64,000 nt of DNA from Shewanella inventionis (GCF_014641855.1 NZ_BMII01000020.1:43742-107741); one strand, 5' to 3'; numbered from the stretch's first letter, positions 1 to 10,490 are shown. Program-made: numbers and translations. The notes: generated by a model from the letters alone, not told the origin.

Positions 1-828
1 AACAAACCCGACATTGCAAACCATAGGCAATTAAAGCCCTCTGATTGGCCGCCCGTAAAAGGGTTATTCGACGATGACCAACCGATTATTGATTGGGTAT
101 TATCGGCTCTGAGCGACGACGACCGGCAATTGTTTATTAGCAGCGAGCAAAGCACAGTTAACACCCATTACCCTCACCTTAAAACGCGCTTTAAATCATT
201 AGACTGCTCAATTATGGAGCTGGCAGATGATATTGCCTATGCAGTACACGATCTCGAAGACGCCATCGTCATGGGCATTGTTAACCAAAGGCAATGGCAA
301 AGCGATGTCGTAGAGCCACTTTGCAATATAAATGATGAGTGGCTTAAATCAGAAATTGCCAAGATTGGCGAAAAGCTGTTTTCTCACGAGCATCACCTTC
401 GAAAAGATGCCATTGGCACCCTGGTAAATGGCTTTGTTACTGCCATAAATATCAATACCCATGAGCTCTTTGAAGCCGAGTTACTCAAATATAATGCAGA
501 ATTACAAACCGATTTTGCCCTAACGCTTCATGTACTCAAACAACTGGTGTTTAAATACGTCATTCGTAAGCCTGAAATTCAAATGATCGAATATAAAGGC
601 CAGCAAATTGTAATGGAGTTATTTGAAGCTTTTGCCTCAGATCCTGAACGTTTATTACCCGTTAATACGCGCGAGCGATGGTTAACGGCAACCTCAGAGC
701 AAACCAACCCTATGCGAGTAATTGCAGATTATATATCAGGCATGACAGATGAGTTTGCAGGCAGGTTACATCAACAGTTGTTTGGTTCTAAAAGTGCAGG
801 GATTTTAGAGTTAAACAACGAGCACTAA
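1..828 (+). CDS. dGTPase-family triphosphohydrolase, 3' part (5' end outside window)
   Basis: The reading frame is open from base 1 and ends with TAA at 826-828, so the gene starts upstream of the window. The visible ~275 residues carry the Dgt-family signature [19 protein letters not shown] (encoded near 210-265), where an Asp of the HD-type metal site is expected, followed by the helical C-terminal part of these enzymes. Family members hydrolyse dGTP to deoxyguanosine and tripolyphosphate; several act on dNTP pools or in phage defence. The N-terminal HD residues cannot be inspected. A TTG at 130 is an internal codon, not a start. Confidence 0.85.
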   Translation, partial: NKPDIANHRQLKPSDWPPVKGLFDDDQPIIDWVLSALSDDDRQLFISSEQSTVNTHYPHLKTRFKSLDCSIMELADDIAYAVHDLEDAIVMGIVNQRQWQSDVVEPLCNINDEWLKSEIAKIGEKLFSHEHHLRKDAIGTLVNGFVTAININTHELFEAELLKYNAELQTDFALTLHVLKQLVFKYVIRKPEIQMIEYKGQQIVMELFEAFASDPERLLPVNTRERWLTATSEQTNPMRVIADYISGMTDEFAGRLHQQLFGSKSAGILELNNEH

Positions 829-840
829 TGGTGGTTAGAA

Positions 841-876
841 AAGAAAAAAGCGCTTAGTTATCTCAACTAAGCGCTA
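841..876 (-). terminator. Rho-independent terminator behind the fructokinase gene
   Basis: Perfect 11-bp stem (849-859 AGCGCTTAGTT pairing with 865-875) with a 5-base loop. On the minus strand it is followed by a T-run (complement of the A-run 844-849), so it serves the leftward operon ending at 981. On the plus strand there is no U-tract, though the hairpin sits just past the dGTPase stop. Confidence 0.85.
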
Positions 877-980
877 CTGGGTTAAATAAAGGGGAACTAA
901 CCCAAACGACACACGACACTTCACTTTTACATACAACAATTGTTTACATAAAACGGTTTACTGCCTTATCCATTAACCCC

Positions 981-1901
981 TTATTGTGGCTGCATAAATG
1001 CATTAATTTGCTCAAGCGTTAACTCAGGTGTTGCACCAGCAGACTGAGCAACCATCGCACCAACAGCGCAAGCAAAATCGATGGCAAACTGTGGATTATT
1101 GTCAGTGCATAATTGATACAATAACGATCCTAAAAAAGAATCGCCTGCACCAACCGTATCAACCACTTTGACTAAGTAGCCAGAGTTGTAAAACTTTTGG
1201 CCATTAACACTTAACAAAGCACCATGACTGCCTTTTGTCACACACAAATACTGAGTTTGTGTTTGCGCAGCAATAAAATCTAAATTTTGTTCTAAAGAAT
1301 TAAACGGTGAGCCCATTGCCTTGGCAATTTCGTATAACTCATCATCGTTTAATTTGATAAAATCAGCTTTATTCATCAACTTAACTATACTGTCGATGTC
1401 ATAGTGTGGCGCACGAAGGTTAACGTCAAACACACTAAAATTAGCGCATTCCACTAAAGCAGCTAACGTTGCAAAAGAGACAGGGCTTCGGCCGATTAAA
1501 CTACCAAACACAAATACATCAGCCTGTTTTACCTGGCTAATCACACTGTCTGTTAACTCAATATTATCCCAGGCAGTGTCGGCAACAATTTCATATGATG
1601 CAGATCCATTTTTATCTAATGTTACTTGTACTGTACTGGTACTTTTATGCGGATCAATGGCAATACAATCACGATTGACGCCACGCTCATCAATAAAGGC
1701 CAACAACTCTTGCCCAAGCGCATCATCACCAACAGCACTAATCATGGCGCCTTTAATGCCTAACGCATTGAGCCTAACACACACATTTAGTGGTGCCCCG
1801 CCAACGCGCTTACCGTCAGGAAAGCAATCCCACAACACTTCACCAAAACAACTGATGTTAATATCAGCCTTGGCTTTATGATTAATTAATATGCTATTCA
1901 T
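981..1901 (-). CDS. PfkB-family carbohydrate kinase, probable fructokinase
   Basis: 306 aa, typical ribokinase/PfkB length. N-terminal GEVLWDCFPDG and GGAPLNV match the sugar-binding signature; DTVGAGDSF at about residues 248-256 is the second PfkB signature with the catalytic Asp in GAGD. It is the last gene of a leftward operon, 5 bases after the mannitol-type dehydrogenase. Mannitol oxidised by that dehydrogenase would give fructose, which this kinase would trap as fructose 6-phosphate; that substrate is inferred from context. A strong terminator follows. Confidence 0.85.
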   Translation of the reverse strand: MNSILINHKAKADINISCFGEVLWDCFPDGKRVGGAPLNVCVRLNALGIKGAMISAVGDDALGQELLAFIDERGVNRDCIAIDPHKSTSTVQVTLDKNGSASYEIVADTAWDNIELTDSVISQVKQADVFVFGSLIGRSPVSFATLAALVECANFSVFDVNLRAPHYDIDSIVKLMNKADFIKLNDDELYEIAKAMGSPFNSLEQNLDFIAAQTQTQYLCVTKGSHGALLSVNGQKFYNSGYLVKVVDTVGAGDSFLGSLLYQLCTDNNPQFAIDFACAVGAMVAQSAGATPELTLEQINAFMQPQ

Positions 1902-1906
1902 ATGGC

Positions 1907-3433
1907 TTAACCTTTTGCTTGTAATCTTGCTTGCATAATCGTTTTTATATCACTGCCAGGTGCATACAATGCAGCAATGGCTTGGCGGTAATCCTTACAG
2001 AAATTAGCCTGATTATTTAATTCACCAAATAAGTCGGTTATCTGTAAAAACGCCAAAGGATCTTGCTCGGTTTTACTTGCATAATCGTGTAATTGAGCAG
2101 CCATTTGGTCGTTAATATCAAGTTTATTACCTTGCTGATCCACACGCTTGTCACTGTATAAACACCACGCTGCAATAACTAAAGTCGCTAAAGAAGTATC
2201 TCGGCCCTGTGCGATGTTTTCATTAATTGAAGCAATAAGAAACTTAGGTAATTTTGCTGAGCTTTCTAAACAAATACGCGCCAAACTGTCTTTAATGTTT
2301 GGATTAGCAAAACGCTCAATTAAGGTGTCTTTGTACTGAGTTAAATCAATACCGTCTAGTTGGTCTAATAATGGTGTGACTTCATCATCCATAAATTTGC
2401 GTAAATACGCTGCAAATAACGGATCGGTCACCGACTCATCAATAGTAGCAAACCCATTGATAGAACCAAGCAAGCCTAAAACAGAATGGCCAGCATTGAG
2501 TAAACGAATTTTCATTTTCTCAAAAGGGGTAACATCGCTAACAAATTGAGCACCAACAGTATCTAACGCAGGGCGGCCATCACTAAAGTTATCTTCAATA
2601 ACCCATTGAGTAAAGGCTTCACACGTAATTGGCCATTCATCATTAACATTGTATGCATTGGCCACATATTCAATATCTGCTTTGGTTGTTACTGGGGTAA
2701 TACGGTCAACCATCGCATTTGGAAACGCCACATTTGCAGCAATCCATTGGCCAAGTTCTGCATCAATTTTACTCACAAATGCTAATAGCATTTTACGGGT
2801 CATGTCACCGTTGTGCTGAATATTGTCGCAAGACTGAATAGTAAAAGGTTTCATGCCCAAGGCTTTACGCTGTATTAATGCAGCAGTGATATAACCAAAG
2901 GCAGTGATTGGATCTTGTAAATTAGCCATATCATGGATAATTTCTGGGTTAGTAAAATCAAACTCACCTGTTGCAGGATTAAAGTTGTAACCACCTTCGG
3001 TAATCGTGAGAGACACAATTTTAGTGTCAGGATTAACCAGTTTATCAATGACCTGCTTTTTGTTTTCTGGTGCAAATAAAAAGTCGATCATTGAACCAAT
3101 CACTTGATGATCGATCTGCCCATTCGGGTGTCGAACAGTAAGGCTATACAAGTAATCTTGTTTTACCAATACGTCACGTAAACCGCGGTTTGCTTCTAAT
3201 AAGCCAACACCACAAATCGCCCACGATTCTGAGCCTGGCTTTTTTAGCAGCTCATTGACATACATAGCTTGATGAGCGCGATGAAAACCACCCACACCAA
3301 TATGCACAATACCGGCAGTGAGTGAACTGCGGTCATAATTAGGCACATCAACATCGGCAGGTAAAGTTGGTAACGATTGTTGATTTAGCGTGTTCAGTTT
3401 AACGTTTGATTGTTGAGTGTGCTGCATGTTCAT
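1907..3433 (-). CDS. mtlK: Mannitol dehydrogenase family protein (mannitol 2-dehydrogenase-like)
   Basis: 508 aa polyol-specific long-chain dehydrogenase, cytoplasmic, NAD-dependent oxidation of D-mannitol (or a related polyol) to fructose. Visible motifs: nucleotide-binding GVGGFHRAH (about 46-54), CDNIQHNG (202-209), MVDRITPVT (241-249), and the catalytic Lys308/Asn313/His316 set with the K-x4-N-x2-H spacing known from mannitol 2-dehydrogenase. Lies between the permease upstream and fructokinase downstream on the same strand. Uronate reductases UxaB/UxuB are relatives, but the fructokinase neighbour favours mannitol. A second in-frame ATG (3427) sits at a better distance from the GGGG ribosome-binding site. 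Confidence 0.85.
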   Translation of the reverse strand: MNMQHTQQSNVKLNTLNQQSLPTLPADVDVPNYDRSSLTAGIVHIGVGGFHRAHQAMYVNELLKKPGSESWAICGVGLLEANRGLRDVLVKQDYLYSLTVRHPNGQIDHQVIGSMIDFLFAPENKKQVIDKLVNPDTKIVSLTITEGGYNFNPATGEFDFTNPEIIHDMANLQDPITAFGYITAALIQRKALGMKPFTIQSCDNIQHNGDMTRKMLLAFVSKIDAELGQWIAANVAFPNAMVDRITPVTTKADIEYVANAYNVNDEWPITCEAFTQWVIEDNFSDGRPALDTVGAQFVSDVTPFEKMKIRLLNAGHSVLGLLGSINGFATIDESVTDPLFAAYLRKFMDDEVTPLLDQLDGIDLTQYKDTLIERFANPNIKDSLARICLESSAKLPKFLIASINENIAQGRDTSLATLVIAAWCLYSDKRVDQQGNKLDINDQMAAQLHDYASKTEQDPLAFLQITDLFGELNNQANFCKDYRQAIAALYAPGSDIKTIMQARLQAKG

Positions 3434-3525
3434 GCCCCGTAAAAAATAATTATCTATTTCGTGTTATTAACATAACACGCCTGACCCAAAGCAATTTATT
3501 CACGCTTTGGGTCGTTCAATACTCT

Positions 3526-5241
3526 TTATGAATTTAAATTTTTATGACGTTTCAATGCAAAATACGAGCAACTAAAATAAATAACAGTACATGCAAAACT
3601 GACTGATTCAAATAGTGATTTATTCTCTGCATAAATATCCATGCTAGGACTATAAAACATCACATTAACAGCCAACCCGGCAATAATAGCTAAAGAAACA
3701 AATGCAAAACCATTTAATAACTTAGTCAATTTGCTCGTGTCATCGATTGTTTCTTTATCATCTTTGGCCATTGCATCTTGATATTCAGCAATTTGTTGCT
3801 GCTCTTTTTCATCAGCTAAAATAGCATCGGTATAGTCTAAATCAGCGCCATACTTTTTCGCTAACACGGTATAAACAATAATGGTGAATATCCATGTTGG
3901 AATAAATAAGTAATAAAACGAAATAATATCTAAACTATTTAAACCAAAACCAAATATTAATGCTAACGCCCACGTTGCAATAGCAGGTGTACTTTTAGAG
4001 AGGTTTTGATATTTAGCCCAATAACGAGTTAACCCAATTTTAGGAAATAACACGTGCTCAGCAAATACAATACCGCCTACTGGCACAACTAATAAACCTG
4101 CATAAGTTAAGAGTGGCAGCATTTGGGTAAACACAAATGGGAAGCAGGCAATCACAACTGTCACTAGCCCTACAACAGCGGTCGTTCGTTCACGTGATTG
4201 ATTAACAAAGATTGACTGAGCGGCTAAACCGGCACGATAAAGGTTAGCATTTGCAGTGGTCCAACCCGCAATAATGATAATAACAAAACCAGAAAAGCCC
4301 AATGCATGATATGCCACATCACCTGGATCAAGTTGCGTAATGGTGGTTTTTAAAAGCACAGCAGTACCTGCACCCATAATACCTGCAGAGATCCAAGCTA
4401 GGTAATGGCCAAAAAACATGCCCACACCAGAAAATAAACCATAACTTTTACGCTTAGCAAAGCGGAAAATGGCCATGTCAATTAAACCAAAGTGAGTAAT
4501 CGAGTTAGCTGCCCAAGCAAAGCCAATGACTTCTAATAAGCCTATGCCCTTTTCACCTTTGTCATTAACCCCAGTCCAAATCGAGCTGTCGCCAATGGTC
4601 ATAAAGTCTTGCCAACTCGTTAGCGTGGTTGAGCCGATAACATGGTTTGACAACTCAGGAAACAAACTGAAAGAACCTGCAATGAATATGACAAATAGCC
4701 AAGGAGCACATATTTTAGAAAAGTCAGCTACGGTTGAGAATCCGTACATGGCTACCACAACCACAATTGAGCCAACGGCCAATACGATCATGACAAACCA
4801 CAAACTACTCGGATACCAATTTAACTGTGCAGGGATATCAAACAAGAAACGAACCGCGGTTGACGACACTGTAATCATTGCGGCAGAAATGACCGCAAAG
4901 ATAATCACGTTAGCCCAGTTATAGAGCTTAGTCATCGAATCGCCAGCAATTTTATTTAAATAATTGTACAAACTTAATCGTGTTTCTACGGCAATAGGTG
5001 CCGTTAATAACCACCAAGAGCACATGGCTAATAGATTACCAATTAATAACCCCAGAAGAATATCAATTGTCGATGCACCTAAGGCAACAAAGGTCGCACC
5101 AATAACAAATTCAGTTGCAGCAACATGCTCCCCAGCATATAAACCCGCAAAGTGTTTCCACCCGTGCAGTTTATTTTTAGCAACGGGAAGCTGCTCTTCA
5201 TTCATTTGATGAAATGAAGAATCCTGGTGACTTGTAGTCAT
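3526..5241 (-). CDS. NCS1-type (purine-cytosine permease-like) transporter, probable sugar-alcohol importer
   Basis: 571 aa integral membrane protein with about 12 hydrophobic segments, preceded by a ~30-residue hydrophilic N-terminus. The first membrane segments (FVIGATFVALGASTIDILLG, then LLIGNLLAMCSWWLLTAPIAVETR) resemble NCS1/cytosine permease-family symporters. First gene of a leftward operon with the mannitol-type dehydrogenase and fructokinase, so mannitol or a related polyol is the inferred substrate, though NCS1 proteins classically move nucleobases. A hydrophilic loop rich in Glu/Gln/Asp precedes the last two helices, an unusual feature for the family. Confidence 0.65.
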   Translation of the reverse strand: MTTSHQDSSFHQMNEEQLPVAKNKLHGWKHFAGLYAGEHVAATEFVIGATFVALGASTIDILLGLLIGNLLAMCSWWLLTAPIAVETRLSLYNYLNKIAGDSMTKLYNWANVIIFAVISAAMITVSSTAVRFLFDIPAQLNWYPSSLWFVMIVLAVGSIVVVVAMYGFSTVADFSKICAPWLFVIFIAGSFSLFPELSNHVIGSTTLTSWQDFMTIGDSSIWTGVNDKGEKGIGLLEVIGFAWAANSITHFGLIDMAIFRFAKRKSYGLFSGVGMFFGHYLAWISAGIMGAGTAVLLKTTITQLDPGDVAYHALGFSGFVIIIIAGWTTANANLYRAGLAAQSIFVNQSRERTTAVVGLVTVVIACFPFVFTQMLPLLTYAGLLVVPVGGIVFAEHVLFPKIGLTRYWAKYQNLSKSTPAIATWALALIFGFGLNSLDIISFYYLFIPTWIFTIIVYTVLAKKYGADLDYTDAILADEKEQQQIAEYQDAMAKDDKETIDDTSKLTKLLNGFAFVSLAIIAGLAVNVMFYSPSMDIYAENKSLFESVSFACTVIYFSCSYFALKRHKNLNS

Positions 5242-5507
5242 TATTTTTATATTCCTAATTTTTCGAGGTAAAATAAACCCTCACCCCAGACAGGTGATAA
5301 ATTAACATTACCTTTGTTTACTTATTATTTCTGTTGAGTTGAAATAATAACCCCATTTACTTTCGCTTTACTTACCGCTTTTATTAAACTCATAATTACC
5401 TGGGTTTTAATCCCTAGACAATTATGAGCCAATTCTAATTTTTATTGTATTCTGTTAATCAAATCACTTTTAGTGCTAGCAACCTAACTCATGACTTGTC
5501 AATATTG

Positions 5508-6470
5508 TTACTTTAACCTTGCCAGTATTTGCTCAGCTGTATATTCGTTTGTAATTAATGAATTAATTAACCCACCATGCAAAGCACCTAAAATGGCATC
5601 CACTTTATTTTTGCCCGCGGCAATACCATAAACGGGTTTGTTTGCATTTATCTTTAGTGGTGAACTCATGACCAATTGATTAATAGGATGATCTAATAAT
5701 CGCCCTTGTTGATCATATACCCAGCTAATAATTTCACCGGCAGCTTTCACACTCACTAATTCAGTTAATTGGTTTTGATCGATAAATCCATCAAGCATCA
5801 GTGGCGATTGGCCACTCATTTGGCCAACCCCAACAAACGTGGCATCAGCTTGCTCAATTAACGATAAAATACTTTTTACCGGTCTGAGCTCATGCAATAA
5901 GGTTTTTTCTTCCACTGAGTTAGCAATCACAGGCAAAGGCATTGGGTAATGTTTAGCCTGTACCCTGTTGGCCATGCTGACCACAATATCAAATGCCGAA
6001 GCAGAACCGTCAGACATCATGTTACCAAGCAAAGACACAATCTTGTGTTGCGGGCATTGCATGGAAGGCAGCTCATCAATACAGGCTTTAAGCGCCCTAC
6101 CCGTACCAAATGCCAATGTTCTGGGTTGTTCTGACTTTAAATAGCGTTCTACAACTGCCGCACTCATTTGCGCTAAACCATGTACCGAACTGTCATCAAT
6201 CGGGTCACTTGGCACAATTTCACATTCAATTAACGAAAAACGCCGTTTAAGCTCTTCGCCTAACTCCATGCACTTAGCAATGGGGTGATCTAACCGAACT
6301 TTAATTAACCCTTCACTTACTGCTAATGCAACTAACCTTTGCGCAGACTGCCTCGACACTTCGAGTTTTTGCGCTATTTCATCTTGAGTATTTTTAGCTA
6401 CGTAATACAACCAAGCCGCTCTTGCTGCGTCTTCTAACCGCGCTAATTCTGAATTTGATTTACTGTCCAT
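5508..6470 (-). CDS. SorC-family sugar-responsive transcriptional regulator
   Basis: 320 aa. N-terminal helix-turn-helix at about residues 17-55 (region TQDEIAQKLEVSRQSAQRLV) followed by a DeoR/SorC sugar-phosphate-isomerase-like effector domain (FGTGRALKACIDELP, SLLGNMMSDGS, VYGIAAGKNKVDAILGALHG). Such regulators bind phosphorylated sugars and control adjacent catabolic operons. It lies between the HAD gene (21 bases upstream) and the permease operon, so local control of polyol use is inferred. No operator was assigned in the 266-base gap to the permease gene. Confidence 0.85.
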   Translation of the reverse strand: MDSKSNSELARLEDAARAAWLYYVAKNTQDEIAQKLEVSRQSAQRLVALAVSEGLIKVRLDHPIAKCMELGEELKRRFSLIECEIVPSDPIDDSSVHGLAQMSAAVVERYLKSEQPRTLAFGTGRALKACIDELPSMQCPQHKIVSLLGNMMSDGSASAFDIVVSMANRVQAKHYPMPLPVIANSVEEKTLLHELRPVKSILSLIEQADATFVGVGQMSGQSPLMLDGFIDQNQLTELVSVKAAGEIISWVYDQQGRLLDHPINQLVMSSPLKINANKPVYGIAAGKNKVDAILGALHGGLINSLITNEYTAEQILARLK

Positions 6471-6491
6471 GATAGTCCTATTGATTCAGTA

Positions 6492-7163
6492 TTAACGCAT
6501 GATGCTTGGCATTAAGCGTGTTAAATCGTTCCAATCAGTTAACGCAGGCACCTGTGGGTAAGCCGTTGCAACTGGATGATTATGATAACTAATGTGGCCG
6601 CCACCAATATAATGAATAACAGGCATATTTGCAGCAATCGCGGCTGTTACGCCAAAATAGCTATCTTCAATCACTAAACAATGTTCTGGTGCCATCCCCA
6701 TCCTGTTGGCGGCATGTAAAAATAAATCCGGAGCAGGTTTTCCTCTACTCACATCGCTAGCAGTAAACACCTTATCGGCAAACACATCGGTTAGCCCAAC
6801 AACCGACAACGCTTTTGTTGTGCGTGGTAAACTGCTGCTTGTGGCAATACAGCACGGTACTTTAAGTGCTGCTAATACCTCTTTAATGCCTTGCGTTACG
6901 GTTAAGTCGCGTTCGAAGGCTTGTAAAAGTTGCTCGCGGTATTGAGCCTCAAAATCTGCTGGTATCGAAATCGACAATAAACTGTTAATTTTTGCCGCTA
7001 CAGTTGCAAACTGGCATCCTAAAAAATGTTGTTGCACAAACGCCATGTCAATTTGTGCGCCCAATAAGGCCAATTTATCAATTAATACATTGGCGCTAAT
7101 GACTTCACTATCAATCACGACACCATCGCAATCAAAAATAACCAATTGTGGGTTTGTATCCAT
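6492..7163 (-). CDS. HAD-superfamily phosphatase (beta-phosphoglucomutase-like subgroup)
   Basis: 223 aa. Motif I FDCDGVVIDSE (nucleophile Asp11, acid/base Asp13), motif II in CIATSSSLPRT, Lys of motif III in RGKPAPDLF and motif IV in VIEDSYFGVTAA are all present with a small alpha-helical cap between motifs I and II, as in sugar-phosphate phosphatases/mutases. It heads a two-gene unit with the SorC-family regulator, so a sugar- or polyol-phosphate substrate is likely, but the sequence cannot name it. Confidence 0.8.
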   Translation of the reverse strand: MDTNPQLVIFDCDGVVIDSEVISANVLIDKLALLGAQIDMAFVQQHFLGCQFATVAAKINSLLSISIPADFEAQYREQLLQAFERDLTVTQGIKEVLAALKVPCCIATSSSLPRTTKALSVVGLTDVFADKVFTASDVSRGKPAPDLFLHAANRMGMAPEHCLVIEDSYFGVTAAIAANMPVIHYIGGGHISYHNHPVATAYPQVPALTDWNDLTRLMPSIMR

Positions 7164-7834
7164 AAACCAGCCTTAATCAATAAAATATCAAGCGGCTATA
7201 TTACAATGATTTTGGTTTAAAACCCCAATGCTAAGTGCATAGCTCACATCGCTTAACGAGTGATTTTTTACTATCCAATGATGCACAAACAAACAGATTG
7301 AGCATTCGCCCTCATGCTGAGCATATTCCCTCTTCTGTAAATTGAAGTCAATCACATTTATTACATTAAATAAGCAAAACATGCTTTAGCCGTTGCTTAT
7401 TTAGTTTTAAAGCTAATAAAATGTTATTTAAATTCAATAAAATAATAATTTTTAGTTTTTTTATTGATATAAAACACCCTAGTCAGAATGAGCAAAAATC
7501 ACTCTATTTGAATTACAGAACAATGTCATAACACGCTATTTTCGACAAACATTGCAGCCAAACACTGATTCAATAAGCGATACTTGCCTATTTTACATGC
7601 TCAAAATAACAACACTTTAAATATGCTTTAGCGTGAAAGTTAACCAAACTATTCAAAATTACGCCACGCCAAAGCGAATTACAGTGTGTTAACCCATAAA
7701 AACCATGTAATAAAATTACGTAAATTAGCTTTTTGCGGTCAACATCACAGCACATTTACCTTATAAACTGTAATTTTATTAACAAAGAATATTTTACAAA
7801 AACGATTTGTTGAATATTTTTAGAGGAAATCAAC
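7164..7834. other. 671-base AT-rich intergenic region upstream of adhE
   Basis: Divergent region between the HAD gene (leftward) and adhE (rightward). No credible gene: the 64-codon frame at 7188-7382 (minus) has no family resemblance or ribosome-binding site. The adhE-proximal half holds the HexR-like box at 7706-7720, a second weaker half-matching TGTAATTTTATTAACA stretch near 7771, and the adhE ribosome-binding site AGAGGAAA near 7821. Confidence 0.6.
7706..7720. promoter_or_regulatory. Candidate HexR operator upstream of adhE
   Basis: TGTAATAAAATTACG matches the palindromic HexR consensus described for Shewanella (TGTAAT-www-ATTACA) at 14 of 15 positions. It lies about 115 bases before the adhE start. 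adhE is a known member of the HexR regulon in Shewanella, and hexR itself is encoded in this window at 21247. Confidence 0.7.
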
Positions 7835-10432
7835 ATGACAGTAACTAACACTCAAGAACTTGATCTATTAGTTGAACGTGTAGCCAAAGCACAAGCTCAG
7901 TTTGCTAATTTTAGCCAAGAGCAAGTCGATGTTATTTTTAGAGCCGCAGCCTTAGCTGCAGCAGATGCCCGGATATCGCTTGCCAAAATGGCCGCAACTG
8001 AAACCGGTATGGGCGTGCTTGAAGACAAAGTCATTAAAAACCACTTTGCGTCTGAATACATATATAACAAGTATAAAGATGAGAAAACCTGCGGTATTTT
8101 GTCTGAAGATTTAACCTTTGGCACCATTACAATCGCTGAGCCCGTAGGGATAATTTGCGGAATTGTGCCAACAACCAACCCAACTTCTACCGCCATTTTT
8201 AAATCATTAATCAGCTTAAAAACCCGTAACGGTATTATCTTTTCGCCGCACCCACGGGCTAAAAACTCAACCACAACTGCGGCTAAAATTGTGTTAGACG
8301 CCGCGATTGCAGCGGGTGCACCAAAAGACATTATTGGCTGGATAGACCAACCTAGTGTGGCATTGTCTAACCAATTAATGACACACGACAAAATCAATTT
8401 GATTTTAGCCACTGGTGGCCCAGGCATGGTAAAAGCCGCCTACTCTTCTGGTAAGCCAGCTATTGGTGTTGGCGCGGGTAATACTCCAATTGTGATTGAT
8501 GAAACCGCAGACATTAAACGTGCGGTGAGCTCAATTTTAATGTCAAAAACCTTCGACAACGGTGTGGTATGTGCGTCAGAGCAAGCGGTGATTATTGTCG
8601 ACAGCATCTATAAGCAAGTAAAAGAACGTTTTGCTCAGTATGGTGGTTACATATTGTCAAAAGCTGAAACCGCTGCTATGCAAAATGTCATTCTTAAAAA
8701 GGGCGCACTTAATGCCGACGTCGTAGGTCAAAGTGCTGTAACGATTGCTGCTATGGCAGGCATAACCGTACCCAGCCACACCAAAGTATTGATTGGCGAA
8801 GTGACCGACATTAACGACGCTGAAGCCTTCGCCCATGAAAAGCTCTCACCATTACTTGGCATGTACAAGGCCAAAGATTTTAACGAAGCCATGGATAAAG
8901 CAGAAGCCCTAGTCACCCTTGGCGGCATTGGCCATACCTCTGGTTTATATACAGATCAAGACACTCAAGAAGCGCGCATCAAAGCCTTTGGTTTTAGAAT
9001 GAAAACCGCACGAATTTTAATTAACACTCCAGCTTCACAGGGCGGTATTGGCGACTTATACAACTTCAAGTTAGCGCCATCATTAACCTTAGGTTGCGGC
9101 TCTTGGGGCGGTAATTCTATTTCAGAAAACGTTGGCCCAAGTCACTTAATCAACAAAAAAATGGTCGCTAAGAGGGCTGAAAACATGTTGTGGCACAAGC
9201 TTCCATCATCAATCTATTTCCGCCGTGGCAGTTTACCGATTGCCCTTGAAGAGTTAAGCGATAAAAAACGTGCATTAATCATTACCGACAAATTCTTGTT
9301 CAATAATGGCTATTGCAACGAAACCTTAAAGATTTTGAAAGCACAAGGTCTAGAAACTGAAGTCTTTTACGAGGTAGAAGCCGACCCAACCTTAGCCATT
9401 GTTCGTCAAGGCGCTAAAGTCGCTAACAGCTTCCAGCCCGATGTGATTATCGCATTAGGTGGCGGCTCACCCATGGATGCGGCAAAAATCATTTGGGTAA
9501 TGTATGAACACCCAGATGTCGATTTTACCGATTTAGCCCTACGCTTTATGGATATTCGTAAGCGTATCTACAAGTTTCCAAAAATGGGCCGTAAAGCCAA
9601 AATGGTGGCGATACCAACCACATCAGGCACAGGCTCAGAGGTCACTCCTTTTGCGGTAGTAACCGATGAAACCACAGGCATGAAATACCCTATTGCCGAT
9701 TACGAGTTAACCCCAAGCATGGCGATTGTTGACCCTAACCTTGTGATGGATATGCCTAAATCGTTAACAGCCTTTGGCGGTATTGATGCAGTCACCCACG
9801 CATTAGAAGCCTATGTCAGTGTGATGGCTAACGAATACAGTGATGGCCAGGCACTACAGGCATTAGATTTATTGGTAAAATACTTACCCGATGCTTATGA
9901 GTTAGGTGCAAAAGCACCAGTCGCTCGTGAAAAAGTCCATAACGGCGCCACCATTGCTGGTATTGCCTTTGCCAATGCATTTTTAGGTATTTGTCACTCA
10001 ATGGCACACAAATTAGGAGCGGAGTTTCACTTAGCACACGGTCTTGCCAATGCATTGTTAATCTCTAACGTTATTCGTTTTAATGCGACAGACATGCCAA
10101 CCAAACAAGCCGCGTTTAGTCAATACGATCGACCTAAAGCATTATGTCGTTATGCCGCCATTAGTGAACACTTAAAGTTAGGTGGTAAAACAGACGAGCA
10201 AAAAGTGGAAAAACTGATTGAGAAAATCGAAGAGCTTAAAAAGCTCATTGGGATCCCTGCTTCGATTCAAGAAGCCGGTGTTAATGAAGCAGACTTTATC
10301 GCCAAGTTAGATGAATTAGCAGAAGATGCATTTGACGACCAATGTACTGGTGCAAACCCTCGTTACCCACTCATTAGCGAGATTAAACAAGTGCTATTAG
10401 ACAGCTTCTATGGCCGTGCATATAAAGACTAG
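7835..10432 (+). CDS. adhE: Bifunctional acetaldehyde-CoA / alcohol dehydrogenase
   Basis: 865 aa fusion. The N-terminal half is a CoA-acylating aldehyde dehydrogenase with catalytic Cys246 in DNGVVCASEQ (same number as E. coli AdhE) and GVGAGNTP. The C-terminal half is an iron-dependent alcohol dehydrogenase with GGGSPMDAAK, GTGSEVTPFAVVTD, GGIDAVTHALEAYVS and the metal-binding His residues in CHSMAHKLGAEFHLAHGLAN. It converts acetyl-CoA to ethanol via acetaldehyde, regenerating NAD+ in fermentation, and normally forms spirosomes. Slightly shorter than the 891-aa E. coli enzyme at the C-terminus. Monocistronic: good ribosome-binding site, own terminator at 10456-10490. Confidence 0.97.
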   Translation: MTVTNTQELDLLVERVAKAQAQFANFSQEQVDVIFRAAALAAADARISLAKMAATETGMGVLEDKVIKNHFASEYIYNKYKDEKTCGILSEDLTFGTITIAEPVGIICGIVPTTNPTSTAIFKSLISLKTRNGIIFSPHPRAKNSTTTAAKIVLDAAIAAGAPKDIIGWIDQPSVALSNQLMTHDKINLILATGGPGMVKAAYSSGKPAIGVGAGNTPIVIDETADIKRAVSSILMSKTFDNGVVCASEQAVIIVDSIYKQVKERFAQYGGYILSKAETAAMQNVILKKGALNADVVGQSAVTIAAMAGITVPSHTKVLIGEVTDINDAEAFAHEKLSPLLGMYKAKDFNEAMDKAEALVTLGGIGHTSGLYTDQDTQEARIKAFGFRMKTARILINTPASQGGIGDLYNFKLAPSLTLGCGSWGGNSISENVGPSHLINKKMVAKRAENMLWHKLPSSIYFRRGSLPIALEELSDKKRALIITDKFLFNNGYCNETLKILKAQGLETEVFYEVEADPTLAIVRQGAKVANSFQPDVIIALGGGSPMDAAKIIWVMYEHPDVDFTDLALRFMDIRKRIYKFPKMGRKAKMVAIPTTSGTGSEVTPFAVVTDETTGMKYPIADYELTPSMAIVDPNLVMDMPKSLTAFGGIDAVTHALEAYVSVMANEYSDGQALQALDLLVKYLPDAYELGAKAPVAREKVHNGATIAGIAFANAFLGICHSMAHKLGAEFHLAHGLANALLISNVIRFNATDMPTKQAAFSQYDRPKALCRYAAISEHLKLGGKTDEQKVEKLIEKIEELKKLIGIPASIQEAGVNEADFIAKLDELAEDAFDDQCTGANPRYPLISEIKQVLLDSFYGRAYKD

Positions 10433-10455
10433 TATTATTTAAACGCTAATATACA

Positions 10456-10490
10456 ACGCCTTAAGCGCCACCACGCTTAAGGCGTTTTTT
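10456..10490 (+). terminator. Rho-independent terminator of adhE
   Basis: Perfect 11-bp stem CGCCTTAAGCG / CGCTTAAGGCG (10457-10467 with 10474-10484) and a T6 run at 10485-10490. The convergent racemase gene ends inside the T-run, so the hairpin may also serve the minus strand, with a poorer U-tract there. Confidence 0.9.

Noticed and set aside
7188..7382. 64-codon minus-strand frame upstream of the HAD gene
   Set aside because: No ribosome-binding site, family match or conservation sign; probably promoter DNA.
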